40,096 nucleotides of DNA from UBA10133 sp964348455 (GCA_964348455.1 CAYGCQ010000010.1:1-40096), one strand, 5' to 3'. Shown: positions 31,380 through 39,794, numbered from the stretch's first letter. The notes: a model not told the origin generated them from the sequence alone. Made by a program: numbers and translations.

Positions 31380-33827
31380 TTATTTAGATACACCTTTCCT
31401 TCGAGACACGTGACCTTGATAAAAGTTTTTAAATACTTCGATAACAAAGAAAAGGAGAATCGAAAAAATGATAGCAATGAGCCAGTAAATTGGGCTTAAA
31501 TGAGCTAGATTGAAAAACTGCCTTGTTGATGGTGTGGCAAATGGTACCAATTGAAGCCCGAAACCGGATAAAACGGCCAAGGTTAACCATTTATTTTCAA
31601 ATAGGTGATTCTTCCAGAACGGGGTAAGTAAGCCTCTTACCGAAAACACGTACGCAAGCGAGTTTAGACCCAGTACCAAAAAGGCGGTGGATTGCGCCAA
31701 AATGATATCGCCGGACGTTTTGTATACATACACAAAAGAGGCTAGAGTGATAAGTCCGGCAACAAGACCGACAACCCCAATCAGCGAAAACATCCACCCG
31801 TTTACCAATTTTTCCTTCGGATGACGTGGTTTTTCTTTCATGATTCCGGCACTTTTTGGATCGACAGTGAGTGCGAGATTGGGAAGTCCATCGGATATTA
31901 AATTGATCCAGAGAATTTGGATGGCGGTGATAGGTAGCGGTAAGCCAAGAAGAATGCTTGAGATAACTACAAAAATCTCCACGAAAGCGTCACACATCAA
32001 GTACAAGATAATTTTTCTAATATTCTCAAACATGATTCTGCCTTCCTCAATGGCGCTAATGATAGTCGAAAAATTTGAGTCCAGTAAGACCAGATTGGCC
32101 GATTCCTTGGCAACATCGGTTGCTTCTCCAACAGCGATACCAATATCAGCCCGGTGAAGTGCAGGAGCATCGTTGACTCCGTCCCCCATCATTGCGACTA
32201 CCTCACCTCTGGATTTCAAGGCCATGACTATGGCTAGTTTCTGATCCGGACTGGTCCTGGCGAAAAGTCTTACTTCCTTTACTACTTGCACGAGCTCGCC
32301 TTCTGTGAGCGCTGAAAGATTTTCTCCGTTGATGATTTCGTTTTCGGACAAAGAGATCCCCAGCTCCGCCAACACAAACTTCGAGGTCTCGGCATAATCA
32401 CCGGTAATAACTACTGTCCTGATCCCTGCACTCGACGCTTCTTCGAGGGCATCTTTAACACCAATCCTTACAGGATCGGAAAAAGCAATAATACCCACCC
32501 AAACCAGATCGTCTTTGAGGTCGGACTCCTCCAGCCCCCTCTTGTCTACTGGGACATCTTTTCTGGCAAAACCAATGAGTCTTTTACCTTGTCCTGTCAA
32601 ACGGTCAATTGTGGACTGCACTTCGAATTTTTCTTTTTCCGATAAGTTTGACCAGCGCAAAATTAGTTCGGGAGCACCATTCACATAGAGTCGGTTGTGA
32701 TTTGTGGACCATTGATGGAGACTGGTGAAAAATCGATCTTTCGGGGAAAAGGGGATACTGTCCAGCCTTTTGTGATTTGAAACAAAGTCAGGTAATTCCG
32801 TTTTTCCCCACTGGTAAGCCGAAATTACCATTGGATCATCTAAGTCGTTTGCCAGCAACACCTGCTCAGCTATCTCTTTTGAGACTCCAATTACGTCCAC
32901 CACTTTCATTTTTCCTTGAGTGAGAGTGCCGGTCTTATCGATACAGATGACGGTGACTCCACCCAATGTCTCCGCAGCCGAAAGTTTTTTGACCAAACCC
33001 TTTCTTTTCAGTATTTTCTGCATACCTATAGCCAAAACCACTGTAAGCGACACAATTAATCCCTCAGGTATACTTGACACTGCCAAAGCAACTGATGTAG
33101 TAAACATCTCCACCACACTAAATCTGTATAGGAGACCTACAGTAAAGACAAGAAAAAGCAAGCTAATAATCACCACTACAAGCTGATTACTAAAAATTTT
33201 GAGCTGTTTTTGAAATGGAGTGTCACCTTCCTTTTCTTGTATCTGCAAAGCAATAGCACCCATCTTCGTACTCCCCCCAACCTTTTCCACTCTCATGAGA
33301 GCTTGACCTGAGGCGATGGTAGTACCCATAAAAATCGGCCCTTCTTGTTTTTTGCTCACAGGAATACTTTCACCTGTCAAGATTGCCTCGTCAACATATA
33401 GACGATTGGCAGATAAAAGTGTGCCATCGGCTGGTACTTTTGTCCCTTGACTTAAAATCACTATATCTCCGGGGACAATCTGAGCAGTTTCAACCAGCTC
33501 CCGATTCCCCTCTCTAATGACGGTAACTTGACTTACCAAATAATGTTTAAGGGCGAACAGAGCATTTGAGGCTTTATTTTCCTGCACAAAACCAAGGATT
33601 GTGTTTACAAGAACCGCGAGAAATATAATGAGAGCATCCGGATAGTGACCGATGGCTATGGTTACCACACACGCAAATAACAAAACATAAACCAATGGGC
33701 TTTTCGTCTGCTGTAGAATCAGTGAAAATTTACTGGGAGGGCGTTTCTCAGGTAGGGTGTTTGGCCCATACATTTGCCTGTTAATTCGAACCTCTGATTT
33801 TGATAGTCCTTTTTCTTTTGGAAACAT
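31380..33827 (-). CDS. P-type cation ATPase, Ca2+-transporting type
   Basis: The 815-residue pump has A-domain TGES (151-154), phosphorylation site D297 in DKTGTLT and hinge motif GDGVNDAPAL. Transport-site motifs are SSIPEGLIVS (254-257 PEGL) in helix 4 and NLISDGLPNLAL in helix 6, which match the SERCA/PMCA calcium-site pattern (N-x-x-[TS]-D). The N-terminal cation-ATPase domain is short, with no regulatory tail. It probably exports Ca2+ (or Mn2+). With the adjacent VIT-like gene it forms a divalent-metal export unit. TATAGA ends 5 nt before ATG 33827. Confidence 0.93.
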   Translation of the reverse strand: MFPKEKGLSKSEVRINRQMYGPNTLPEKRPPSKFSLILQQTKSPLVYVLLFACVVTIAIGHYPDALIIFLAVLVNTILGFVQENKASNALFALKHYLVSQVTVIREGNRELVETAQIVPGDIVILSQGTKVPADGTLLSANRLYVDEAILTGESIPVSKKQEGPIFMGTTIASGQALMRVEKVGGSTKMGAIALQIQEKEGDTPFQKQLKIFSNQLVVVIISLLFLVFTVGLLYRFSVVEMFTTSVALAVSSIPEGLIVSLTVVLAIGMQKILKRKGLVKKLSAAETLGGVTVICIDKTGTLTQGKMKVVDVIGVSKEIAEQVLLANDLDDPMVISAYQWGKTELPDFVSNHKRLDSIPFSPKDRFFTSLHQWSTNHNRLYVNGAPELILRWSNLSEKEKFEVQSTIDRLTGQGKRLIGFARKDVPVDKRGLEESDLKDDLVWVGIIAFSDPVRIGVKDALEEASSAGIRTVVITGDYAETSKFVLAELGISLSENEIINGENLSALTEGELVQVVKEVRLFARTSPDQKLAIVMALKSRGEVVAMMGDGVNDAPALHRADIGIAVGEATDVAKESANLVLLDSNFSTIISAIEEGRIMFENIRKIILYLMCDAFVEIFVVISSILLGLPLPITAIQILWINLISDGLPNLALTVDPKSAGIMKEKPRHPKEKLVNGWMFSLIGVVGLVAGLITLASFVYVYKTSGDIILAQSTAFLVLGLNSLAYVFSVRGLLTPFWKNHLFENKWLTLAVLSGFGLQLVPFATPSTRQFFNLAHLSPIYWLIAIIFSILLFFVIEVFKNFYQGHVSRRKGVSK

Positions 33828-33860
33828 AGATCTCTATATAGTTTATATCTAAAACTATTT

Positions 33861-35021
33861 TTATTTTTTTGTAAAATATTTTTTGCCTTTAAGTTTATCA
33901 GGAAGAAGGTCGGCATCAGAATACATTTCATAACCGGAGCCATAACCCAGGGTCTTCATAAGCTTTGTCGGTGCATTGCGAAGATTCATAGGAATAGGGA
34001 GATTTCCGAGCTGGCCGACATCCACTTGGGCAGAGCGAAGGGCATCGTGAGATGCCCGACTTTTTGGAGAGTTGGCTAGATACGCAACACCATGAGAAAG
34101 ATTGATGGCGCACTCAGGATAGCCGATTTGCTGACAGGCTAGAAAGACTGCATTGGCAACTACTAAGGCGGTGGGTTGAGCTAACCCAATGTCCTCACTG
34201 GCGAAGATAACCATGCGGCGGGCGATAAAAAGTGGGTCCTCTCCGCTGTCGACCATTCGGGCAAGGTAGTATATGGCAGCATCGGCGTTGCTGGCTCTCA
34301 TGGATTTGATGAACGCAGAGATAATGTTGTAGTGCTCCTCCCCTTTCTTGTCGAAGCGTAAAAATTTATTTTGAATAGCATTTTTGAAGTTTTCGATGGT
34401 AAGTGATTTGTAGAGATTGAAGGTTGATTCAATTAGTCCAATGGCTTGACGGGCGTCACCGTTGGCAAACTCAGATAGCCACTCTCTTACGTCTTTAGTC
34501 ATCTTGGTTTTTAGAGACTTTGTAGCACGATCAATTATTTTGGCAATATCTTCCGGCGTGTGTTCCTTTAGAACGAAGACTCGGCATCTAGAGAGTAGTG
34601 GGGAAATGATCTCGAAACTTGGGTTCTCAGTCGTAGCCCCTATTAAAGTAAGACGTCCAGATTCGACAAAAGGAAGTAAAAAATCCTGTTGAGCTTTGTT
34701 GAAGCGATGAATTTCGTCTAAAAACAGTACTATTGGCTTGGTACTTTTATTTTTTTCTGAGGCAATCTGCCTAATGTCGTCTTTGCCCGCTGAGACAGCT
34801 GAGAGCTCATGGAAGTCGGCATCAATAGCATCGGCATAGATTCTGGCGATGGTGGTCTTTCCAGTGCCTGGAGTCCCCCAAAGTATATATGAGAAAATGA
34901 GCCTGTTCTCAATAGCTAGGCGGAGGGGCTTGCCTTGACCGGTTAAGTGTTCCTGACCAATAAACTCCTTGAGAGTCCCAGGTCTAATTTTAGAAGCAAG
35001 AGGTTCAGCGGTGTTTGTCAT
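33861..35021 (-). CDS. rarA: Replication-associated recombination protein A (RarA/MgsA)
   Basis: This 386-residue AAA+ ATPase of the clamp-loader group acts at stalled replication forks. Walker A is WGTPGTGKTT (K55), Walker B is IVLFLDEIHRF and sensor 1 is IGATTENPSF. The C-terminal tetramerisation part has GEDPLFIARRMVIFASEDIGLA and LSHGVAYLANSPKS, typical of RarA. A strong promoter with a leader of about 20 nt lies upstream. Confidence 0.96.
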   Translation of the reverse strand: MTNTAEPLASKIRPGTLKEFIGQEHLTGQGKPLRLAIENRLIFSYILWGTPGTGKTTIARIYADAIDADFHELSAVSAGKDDIRQIASEKNKSTKPIVLFLDEIHRFNKAQQDFLLPFVESGRLTLIGATTENPSFEIISPLLSRCRVFVLKEHTPEDIAKIIDRATKSLKTKMTKDVREWLSEFANGDARQAIGLIESTFNLYKSLTIENFKNAIQNKFLRFDKKGEEHYNIISAFIKSMRASNADAAIYYLARMVDSGEDPLFIARRMVIFASEDIGLAQPTALVVANAVFLACQQIGYPECAINLSHGVAYLANSPKSRASHDALRSAQVDVGQLGNLPIPMNLRNAPTKLMKTLGYGSGYEMYSDADLLPDKLKGKKYFTKK

Positions 35022-35048
35022 GTTCGGTGTTTGTTTGGGTGCATAATG

Positions 35049-35077
35049 AGCATATCTAAAGATTTTTAACCTGTCAA
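35049..35077 (-). promoter_or_regulatory. Promoter of rarA
   Basis: On the minus strand a perfect TTGACA (35072-35077) is followed by a 17-bp spacer and TATGCT (35049-35054). The predicted start lies about 20 nt before the rarA ATG, so this gene has a short leader. Confidence 0.7.
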
Positions 35078-35110
35078 GATATCAGGTGGCACAAAGAGTA
35101 AAATGGAATG

Positions 35111-35884
35111 ATGGAAAAGAATGAAATAAAACGAAAGAGCAAAAACACATCATGGCAAAAAGTTAGTAAGTGGTATGGCTCGATTGTGGGAGAAAAAGGT
35201 CACTTTTATCACCAGAGCCTAATTATCCCCCAAACCCTAAAGTTACTGGGTATTAAAGCCGGAGACCGTCTTCTAGATGTAGCTTGCGGCCAAGGAGTGC
35301 TTTCTCGAAGACTTTTTGGAACTGTAAGGTATGTGGGTATTGATGCATCAAAAAACCTAATTGATGAAGCAAAAAGCTTGGACTCCAATAAAGCTCACAG
35401 GTATTTCGTCAAAGATGCTACCAAGAGTTTTGGATTTGAGGAGACGTTTAACAAAGCAGCGATTATTCTTGCTCTTCAAAATATCAAAGAGCCCGAAAAA
35501 ACACTCCAACACCTGAGTAAAGTAATGGAAAAAAGTGGCAAGTTGGTAATAGTGCTAAATCATCCCTGCTTTAGAATTCCCAGACAAAGTAGTTGGGAAG
35601 AAGACAAAACAAACAAGATGCAATACCGAAGGGTAAATCGGTATATGACTCCATTAGAAATACCTATAAACACGCATCCTGGAGACCCAAATTCCGAGGT
35701 AACTTGGTCCTTTCATCACCCAATAGAAGATTACTCTAATTATTTATTTGGAAATGGTTTTTTGATTGAGAAGATTGAGGAGTGGACTTCGGAAAAGAAA
35801 AGTGAGGGAAAGGCAGCCAAAATGGAAAATCGAGCCAGAGAAGAGTTCCCAATGTTTATGGCGATATTGGCTGTAAAAAAATAG
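35111..35884 (+). CDS. Class I SAM-dependent methyltransferase
   Basis: The 257-residue protein has a Rossmann methyltransferase core: motif I RLLDVACGQGVLSRRL, acidic residue at the end of strand 2 (YVGIDASKNLI) and motif II/III LALQNIKEPEKTL with KLVIVLNHPCF. The C-terminal part (RRVNRYMTPLEIPINTHPGDPNSEVTWSFHHP) is typical of small-molecule methyltransferases. The substrate is unknown. Two adjacent ATGs are possible. 35111 is chosen because TAAAAT ends 6 nt before it. The 3' end overlaps the convergent nadR-like gene by 29 bp. Confidence 0.82.
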   Translation: MEKNEIKRKSKNTSWQKVSKWYGSIVGEKGHFYHQSLIIPQTLKLLGIKAGDRLLDVACGQGVLSRRLFGTVRYVGIDASKNLIDEAKSLDSNKAHRYFVKDATKSFGFEETFNKAAIILALQNIKEPEKTLQHLSKVMEKSGKLVIVLNHPCFRIPRQSSWEEDKTNKMQYRRVNRYMTPLEIPINTHPGDPNSEVTWSFHHPIEDYSNYLFGNGFLIEKIEEWTSEKKSEGKAAKMENRAREEFPMFMAILAVKK

Positions 35885-36869
35885 ATAACGACTTCTCTAT
35901 CTCTGCAATGGAGTCAGCTAGACGTTTTTCTTTACTTCCTGAAACAATAATATAGTTTGTGCCCTCCTCCCCTAATCTTTCAATGAATCTATTGTGCATG
36001 TTGGTTCTGATGTGCTCTCCGTCTCTAGTCCCATCCTGAACAAAAGGGATGTCAATATCTGTAAGGATGCAGAGGAGAGGTTTTTCTTTTTTGACGACTT
36101 GACTTAGCTCAAGGCTTTCATTGCCGACGTACCTTTCGTGCCAAAGGGTAGTAGCAAAAGCATCCGTGTCGCAAATTAGTAGCTTGTTGGCTTTTTTTAA
36201 TAAAGCATTTTCTAGCAGGTTCTGAGACTTGGCTATGTGAATAAATTCATCCGTAGACCAATCTGTCTGATTTTTGGAAAACATTCTACCTTCATAGTAG
36301 AGTCTGCCGTATTCAGGTGCCCATACAGTGCCGTAGTGCTTTGCCAGGTCCCGTGAAAGAGTGGTGGTGCCGGTGGATTCTGCACCAAGAATGACTATTT
36401 TTTGAGTAAAAAAAGACTTGGTGGCATCGGGTAAATATCGCCAGTTCTCGTAAACATCCGACCTTATCTTGGTGCCACTTATGGGAAAATTTTTTCTTTC
36501 CAAGTCTACCAGACTATGTTTACTGCCCATGTATTTGGAGTAATACTCTCCATATATCTCCGAACTAAATACTATGTCCGGAGTAAAGCCCAAAAACTTT
36601 TTTGTGATGTCGGCCCAAATAATGGAGATATCCGGGGAATCTGAGTCTAGGGAAGCCGAGTGATAAAAAATTTTGACATCTACTATTGGAAAGGTCTTTT
36701 TGATCCAACGGCTTCTTACTCCGGCAGGAATTTTGTAACGATCCGACTGACAAACGATTACTGTGAGTTTTTGAACAGACTTCAAGCCTGTCTCTATTAA
36801 AAATCTGTGACCCGCGTGGAATGGGTAGAACTTCCCAATAATTAATCCCGTCTTATACTCTTTCTTCAT
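35856..36869 (-). CDS. nadR: NadR-like NMN adenylyltransferase / ribosylnicotinamide kinase
   Basis: This 337-residue bifunctional enzyme has an N-terminal nucleotidyltransferase (GKFYPFHAGHRF, about 12-23) that makes NAD from NMN. The C-terminal P-loop kinase (ILGAESTGTTTLSRDLA, about 165-181) phosphorylates nicotinamide riboside. The helix-turn-helix repressor domain of enterobacterial NadR is absent. In the P-loop the usual Lys is Thr. ATG 36869 is preferred because the adenylyltransferase motif follows at once. It overlaps the end of pnuC by 17 bp, so the two are coupled and form a riboside-uptake and salvage pair. Confidence 0.88.
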   Translation of the reverse strand: MKKEYKTGLIIGKFYPFHAGHRFLIETGLKSVQKLTVIVCQSDRYKIPAGVRSRWIKKTFPIVDVKIFYHSASLDSDSPDISIIWADITKKFLGFTPDIVFSSEIYGEYYSKYMGSKHSLVDLERKNFPISGTKIRSDVYENWRYLPDATKSFFTQKIVILGAESTGTTTLSRDLAKHYGTVWAPEYGRLYYEGRMFSKNQTDWSTDEFIHIAKSQNLLENALLKKANKLLICDTDAFATTLWHERYVGNESLELSQVVKKEKPLLCILTDIDIPFVQDGTRDGEHIRTNMHNRFIERLGEEGTNYIIVSGSKEKRLADSIAEIEKSLSIFLQPISP

Positions 36870-37527
36870 ACTTAGCGATTGTTTTTTTCCACTTTGATAG
36901 ACCATAGAAGGCATTAATTAGGAAGGCAAGATAAAGCAGTGAAAGGAATGCTACGTCTTTCTGGAAATATAGCCATATGCCGATAATGTCGACAATAATC
37001 CAGATGTACCAACTTTCTACAATTCTTTTAGCTAAAAGAATTGTGGCTACAAAGCTCAGTACGGTAGTAAAACTATCTAAGTAGGCGAAAGAGGCTGCTT
37101 CAGGAAAATAGGCAGGAAGAAAAAGGTGAATACGCGACATAAATAGTCCTAGGAAATAAGTGGAGGCAATTATCAGAACCGCATAAGGCAAAAATGTTTT
37201 TCTAGGTAGACTTCCGACTTTAAGTTCTTTTGTATCAGGATCAATAGCAGCATTTTTTGGCTTGGCCCATAGGTACCAACCCCAAAAAGATGTGACAAAG
37301 TAATAAAGCTGTTCGAGTAAATCAGAGTAAAGATGGACCTGGTAAAAAAGGAATCCGTACAGGATTATCCCTAGAAGGCTAATTGGCCAAGTAAGCACCT
37401 TGTTTTTGGCAGCCAAATATACTGACCAGCCGGTAAAGATGGTGCCAAAAAATTCGATATAACTCATGGGGTAGTTTAGAAAAGTAAAAAAGATGGTGTC
37501 CACCCCAAGAAAGTTTTGTATAGTCAT
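36853..37527 (-). CDS. pnuC: Nicotinamide riboside transporter PnuC
   Basis: The 224-residue protein has seven predicted membrane helices. It shows the PnuC hallmarks: YIEFFGTIFTGWSVYLAAKN and LTWPISLLGIILYGFLFYQ near the start, YYFVTSFWGWYLW near residue 80, and the ESWYIWIIVDIIGIWLYFQKD motif near 175. It lets nicotinamide riboside into the cell, where the kinase domain of the next gene traps it. It has a consensus promoter 7 nt from the ATG and an inverted repeat over the -35. Confidence 0.95.
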   Translation of the reverse strand: MTIQNFLGVDTIFFTFLNYPMSYIEFFGTIFTGWSVYLAAKNKVLTWPISLLGIILYGFLFYQVHLYSDLLEQLYYFVTSFWGWYLWAKPKNAAIDPDTKELKVGSLPRKTFLPYAVLIIASTYFLGLFMSRIHLFLPAYFPEAASFAYLDSFTTVLSFVATILLAKRIVESWYIWIIVDIIGIWLYFQKDVAFLSLLYLAFLINAFYGLSKWKKTIAKYEERV

Positions 37528-37534
37528 AGTGTAG

Positions 37535-37569
37535 TGTATACAACATTAATAGTGTCTTGTCAACACTAT
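37535..37569 (-). promoter_or_regulatory. pnuC promoter with overlapping operator-like inverted repeat
   Basis: On the minus strand a perfect TTGACA (37558-37563), a 17-bp spacer and TATACA (37535-37540) end 7 nt before the ATG. An inverted repeat ATAGTGT-N7-ACACTAT (37549-37569) covers the -35. Further TAGTGT half-sites at 37527-37532 and 37532-37537 lie over the -10 region and start codon. This is a good candidate for repression by an NAD-responsive regulator, not identified here. Confidence 0.7.
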
Positions 37570-37613
37570 CTATAAATATGCCTAATTGGGGGTGACTGGC
37601 ATATAATGTAGGA

Positions 37614-38417
37614 ATGGAAGAAATAGTTAACTCCAAACAGTATCTAGATAGGATGAGTAAGCCCCTTCAGGAAAAACTTAAGATAACTAAGTTTATTCCA
37701 GACGGCGTAAAAAATATCCTAGATGTAGGATGTGCAGACGGGACAGTAACACTTGCCCTGGCAGACATGTTTCCTGAGGTAAGATTTATAGGGATCGACC
37801 TGAACAGTGAGTTTATCGAGATAGCTAATTCCAAAATTGGAGATAGGAAAAATGTGTCTTTTGAAAAAATATATCTGCGAGATCGCCTTTCCAAACCAGA
37901 GAGATTTGATGTCGTTTTGTTCTGCTCTGTACTACACGAATTTTTTACTTACGGAGAAGGCATTTCGACCATTGTCAAAGCCTTGGCTGATGCCCATGAA
38001 ATTTTAGTAAAAGGCGGAACTCTGATTATCAGAGACATGATCCTTTATAACTATGCAAAGGATTCACAACTGTGGATAAATTCCATGAAGAAGAAAGTAA
38101 AGTCTCACCCTGAAGTTGCAACTCTTCTCGAGGACTTCGAAAAATATTTTGGTGAAGCCAATAATATAAAAAGCTTGAATCATTTCCTTCTTAAGTACCT
38201 GTACACGGACAATTGGGAAAGAGAAAGTAAAGAAAATTATGTGCCGGTATCTTTTGAAGAATATGACCAAATATTTAAACTTTTGGGAATGCAAGTTCTC
38301 TTCCAAAGATCTTCAACTATCCCCTACTTGAAAGATAAGTGGACTGCAGACTTTGGATTTTCCGAGAGCGAATTGGAGAGCTTTAGGTCTACGGGTATCA
38401 TAGTAGCAAGAAAATAA
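37614..38417 (+). CDS. Class I SAM-dependent methyltransferase
   Basis: The 267-residue protein has motif I NILDVGCADGTVTLALA (about 36-52), an acidic strand-2 end (FIGIDLNSEFIEIA), motif II FDVVLFCSVLHEFF and motif III GGTLIIRDMI. The C-terminal domain (about 150-255) carries no recognised motif. The substrate is unknown. TATAAT (37602-37607) ends 6 nt before the ATG. Its stop overlaps the start of the YkgJ-family gene by one base (TAATG), so the two are translationally coupled. Confidence 0.82.
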   Translation: MEEIVNSKQYLDRMSKPLQEKLKITKFIPDGVKNILDVGCADGTVTLALADMFPEVRFIGIDLNSEFIEIANSKIGDRKNVSFEKIYLRDRLSKPERFDVVLFCSVLHEFFTYGEGISTIVKALADAHEILVKGGTLIIRDMILYNYAKDSQLWINSMKKKVKSHPEVATLLEDFEKYFGEANNIKSLNHFLLKYLYTDNWERESKENYVPVSFEEYDQIFKLLGMQVLFQRSSTIPYLKDKWTADFGFSESELESFRSTGIIVARK

Positions 38418-38776
38418 TGGCAAACTCCTGCAATGCATGCGGACTTTGTTGCAGACTTTTTTATATAAACTTGTCAAAAGCTGAGTATGAATCGGGAAGA
38501 TATAAAACTATTCTTGAAGAACATGGGCCAATTGAGAATTTTAAGCTTGCCAAAGAGTCGGGAGCAAATCTTCTAGCAAAAAATCAGGATGGTAGCTGCG
38601 TTTACCTGAAAGATAATAAATGTAGCATTCACGAAACAAGACCTAAGGTGTGTGGAGAGTTCTTCTGCACTTCAAAAGCGAAACGTTTTGAAGGAATGGT
38701 AAAGATAATCAAAAAGGCGGATATAAAAAAGGAGTCTTCGGTGGTAATAATATCAATGACAAAGAATAGCATATAA
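38417..38776 (+). CDS. YkgJ-family cysteine-cluster protein
   Basis: The 119-residue protein starts with CNACGLCCRLF (CxxCxxCC). It continues with CVYLKDNKCSIHETRPKVCGEFFC, giving the eight-Cys pattern of YkgJ/UPF0153 proteins, which are predicted to bind zinc or an iron-sulfur cluster. Function unknown. The extra C-terminal helix is basic. It shares one base with the preceding methyltransferase gene, suggesting a joint role in modifying some small molecule or protein. Confidence 0.85.
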   Translation: MANSCNACGLCCRLFYINLSKAEYESGRYKTILEEHGPIENFKLAKESGANLLAKNQDGSCVYLKDNKCSIHETRPKVCGEFFCTSKAKRFEGMVKIIKKADIKKESSVVIISMTKNSI

Positions 38777-38783
38777 TTTCAGC

Positions 38784-39227
38784 ATGGAAATAACTGAGAT
38801 TCCAATTACAGATGAAATTATAAAGAAACCAGGAAAAGTAATAGTTGCAGTAGTAGAAGATGATGAAGGTAAAATTTTATTAGTTAGACGTAAAGAGGGA
38901 GGAGGGTGGGCCTTTCCGAGTGGAATAGGGGCAACAACAAAATACCAAGAAACACCAGAAAAAGCGATTCATAGTGAAATATCGTATGACACCAACTTGA
39001 AAATTGAAGCTGACCCAGAAGAAATATTGAACACACCAATAGATGGAAATGTTAAAGTTGATGGATTGATTGCTTATAGGTGTAAAGTTCAAAAAGGGCA
39101 AGTTGTTCAATTGAATCCCGATTCAGTGGATGATTACGACTGGGTGGAAATGAACGACAATAGGCTGGATAAACTTCCTTTCGACCAGCCATTGGTTTTG
39201 GGCGCGTACAAAAGAACCCTGGAGTAA
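38784..39227 (+). CDS. Nudix-fold protein with degenerate Nudix box
   Basis: The 147-residue protein has the Nudix fold pattern (VIVAVVEDDEGKILLVRRK, then GGWAFPSG). In the Nudix box (about residues 50-72) E56 and E65 survive, but the Arg of RE is Ser, the EE pair is Tyr-Asp and the following Gly is Asn. Mg2+-dependent pyrophosphatase activity is therefore doubtful, and a ligand-binding or regulatory role is possible. TATAAT (38772-38777) ends 6 nt before the ATG. It lies 7 bp after the YkgJ gene but appears to have its own promoter. Confidence 0.75.
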   Translation: MEITEIPITDEIIKKPGKVIVAVVEDDEGKILLVRRKEGGGWAFPSGIGATTKYQETPEKAIHSEISYDTNLKIEADPEEILNTPIDGNVKVDGLIAYRCKVQKGQVVQLNPDSVDDYDWVEMNDNRLDKLPFDQPLVLGAYKRTLE

Positions 39228-39255
39228 AATACGATAAAATACGTAGGTACATTTA

Positions 39256-39276
39256 ATGAACCCGCGATCTACATGA
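39256..39276 (+). other. Six-codon upstream ORF ending inside a Shine-Dalgarno
   Basis: An ATG at 39256 opens six codons and a TGA whose bases form part of the GAGGAGGT for the next gene. A TAAAAT box at 39235-39240 lies upstream. The arrangement resembles that at 15228. Confidence 0.35.
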
Positions 39277-39286
39277 GGAGGTTTGG

Positions 39287-39739
39287 ATGGATGAGATGAT
39301 AGCAAATACATACTTTCTAAGGATATTGCCGGGAAGGGAAAATTGTGAGGTTCTTAATGAGGCGCTGGAAATCCAACAATTTGGCGATGAAGTAATAGAG
39401 CGCTTAAGGTGGCTTGAGGAAAATGATCCTGGAATATTTTGGTGGGAAGATAAGCCACTCATGAGTCTTTTTGACTGCCTGTACATCTCAGGATGTATCA
39501 TTCTTCCCAAGAACCCAACAGAAAGACTCCGATGGATTGCCCTACTTTGTATAGAGTTCAGCAAAATCTATGAGTATTCCTGTGGGAATGTAGTAATACC
39601 CCCTGACTTTTTGCCTGATGAACTGCTTGAAACCTGGGAAGAAGTTTACGGCATTGACGTCATCGAAACCGTAATCAAGATAAGGAAGGCGCTGACCGAG
39701 AAGGGTTGGGAGGGAGTTTTTTGTAGTCGAAATATATAA
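39287..39739 (+). CDS. Orphan acidic protein, 150 aa
   Basis: I do not recognise this family. It is a soluble, acidic, Trp-rich protein (RLRWLEENDPGIFWWEDKPL, RLRWIALLC, LLETWEEVYG) of mixed helix content with no signal peptide. It has GAGGAGGT 4 nt before ATG 39287, a short upstream ORF and an intrinsic terminator, like the orphans at 15251 and 21452. It is the last protein gene before the tRNA region. Confidence 0.65.
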   Translation: MDEMIANTYFLRILPGRENCEVLNEALEIQQFGDEVIERLRWLEENDPGIFWWEDKPLMSLFDCLYISGCIILPKNPTERLRWIALLCIEFSKIYEYSCGNVVIPPDFLPDELLETWEEVYGIDVIETVIKIRKALTEKGWEGVFCSRNI

Positions 39740-39764
39740 GGCCGGAGACTATCCGGCCTTTTTT
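39738..39764 (+). terminator. Intrinsic terminator
   Basis: AAGGCCGGA-GACTA-TCCGGCCTT has nine base pairs and is followed by TTTT. It overlaps the stop codon of the 150-aa orphan. Confidence 0.92.
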
Positions 39765-39794
39765 GTGCCCTGATAAGGTAAAATATGCTTATAT

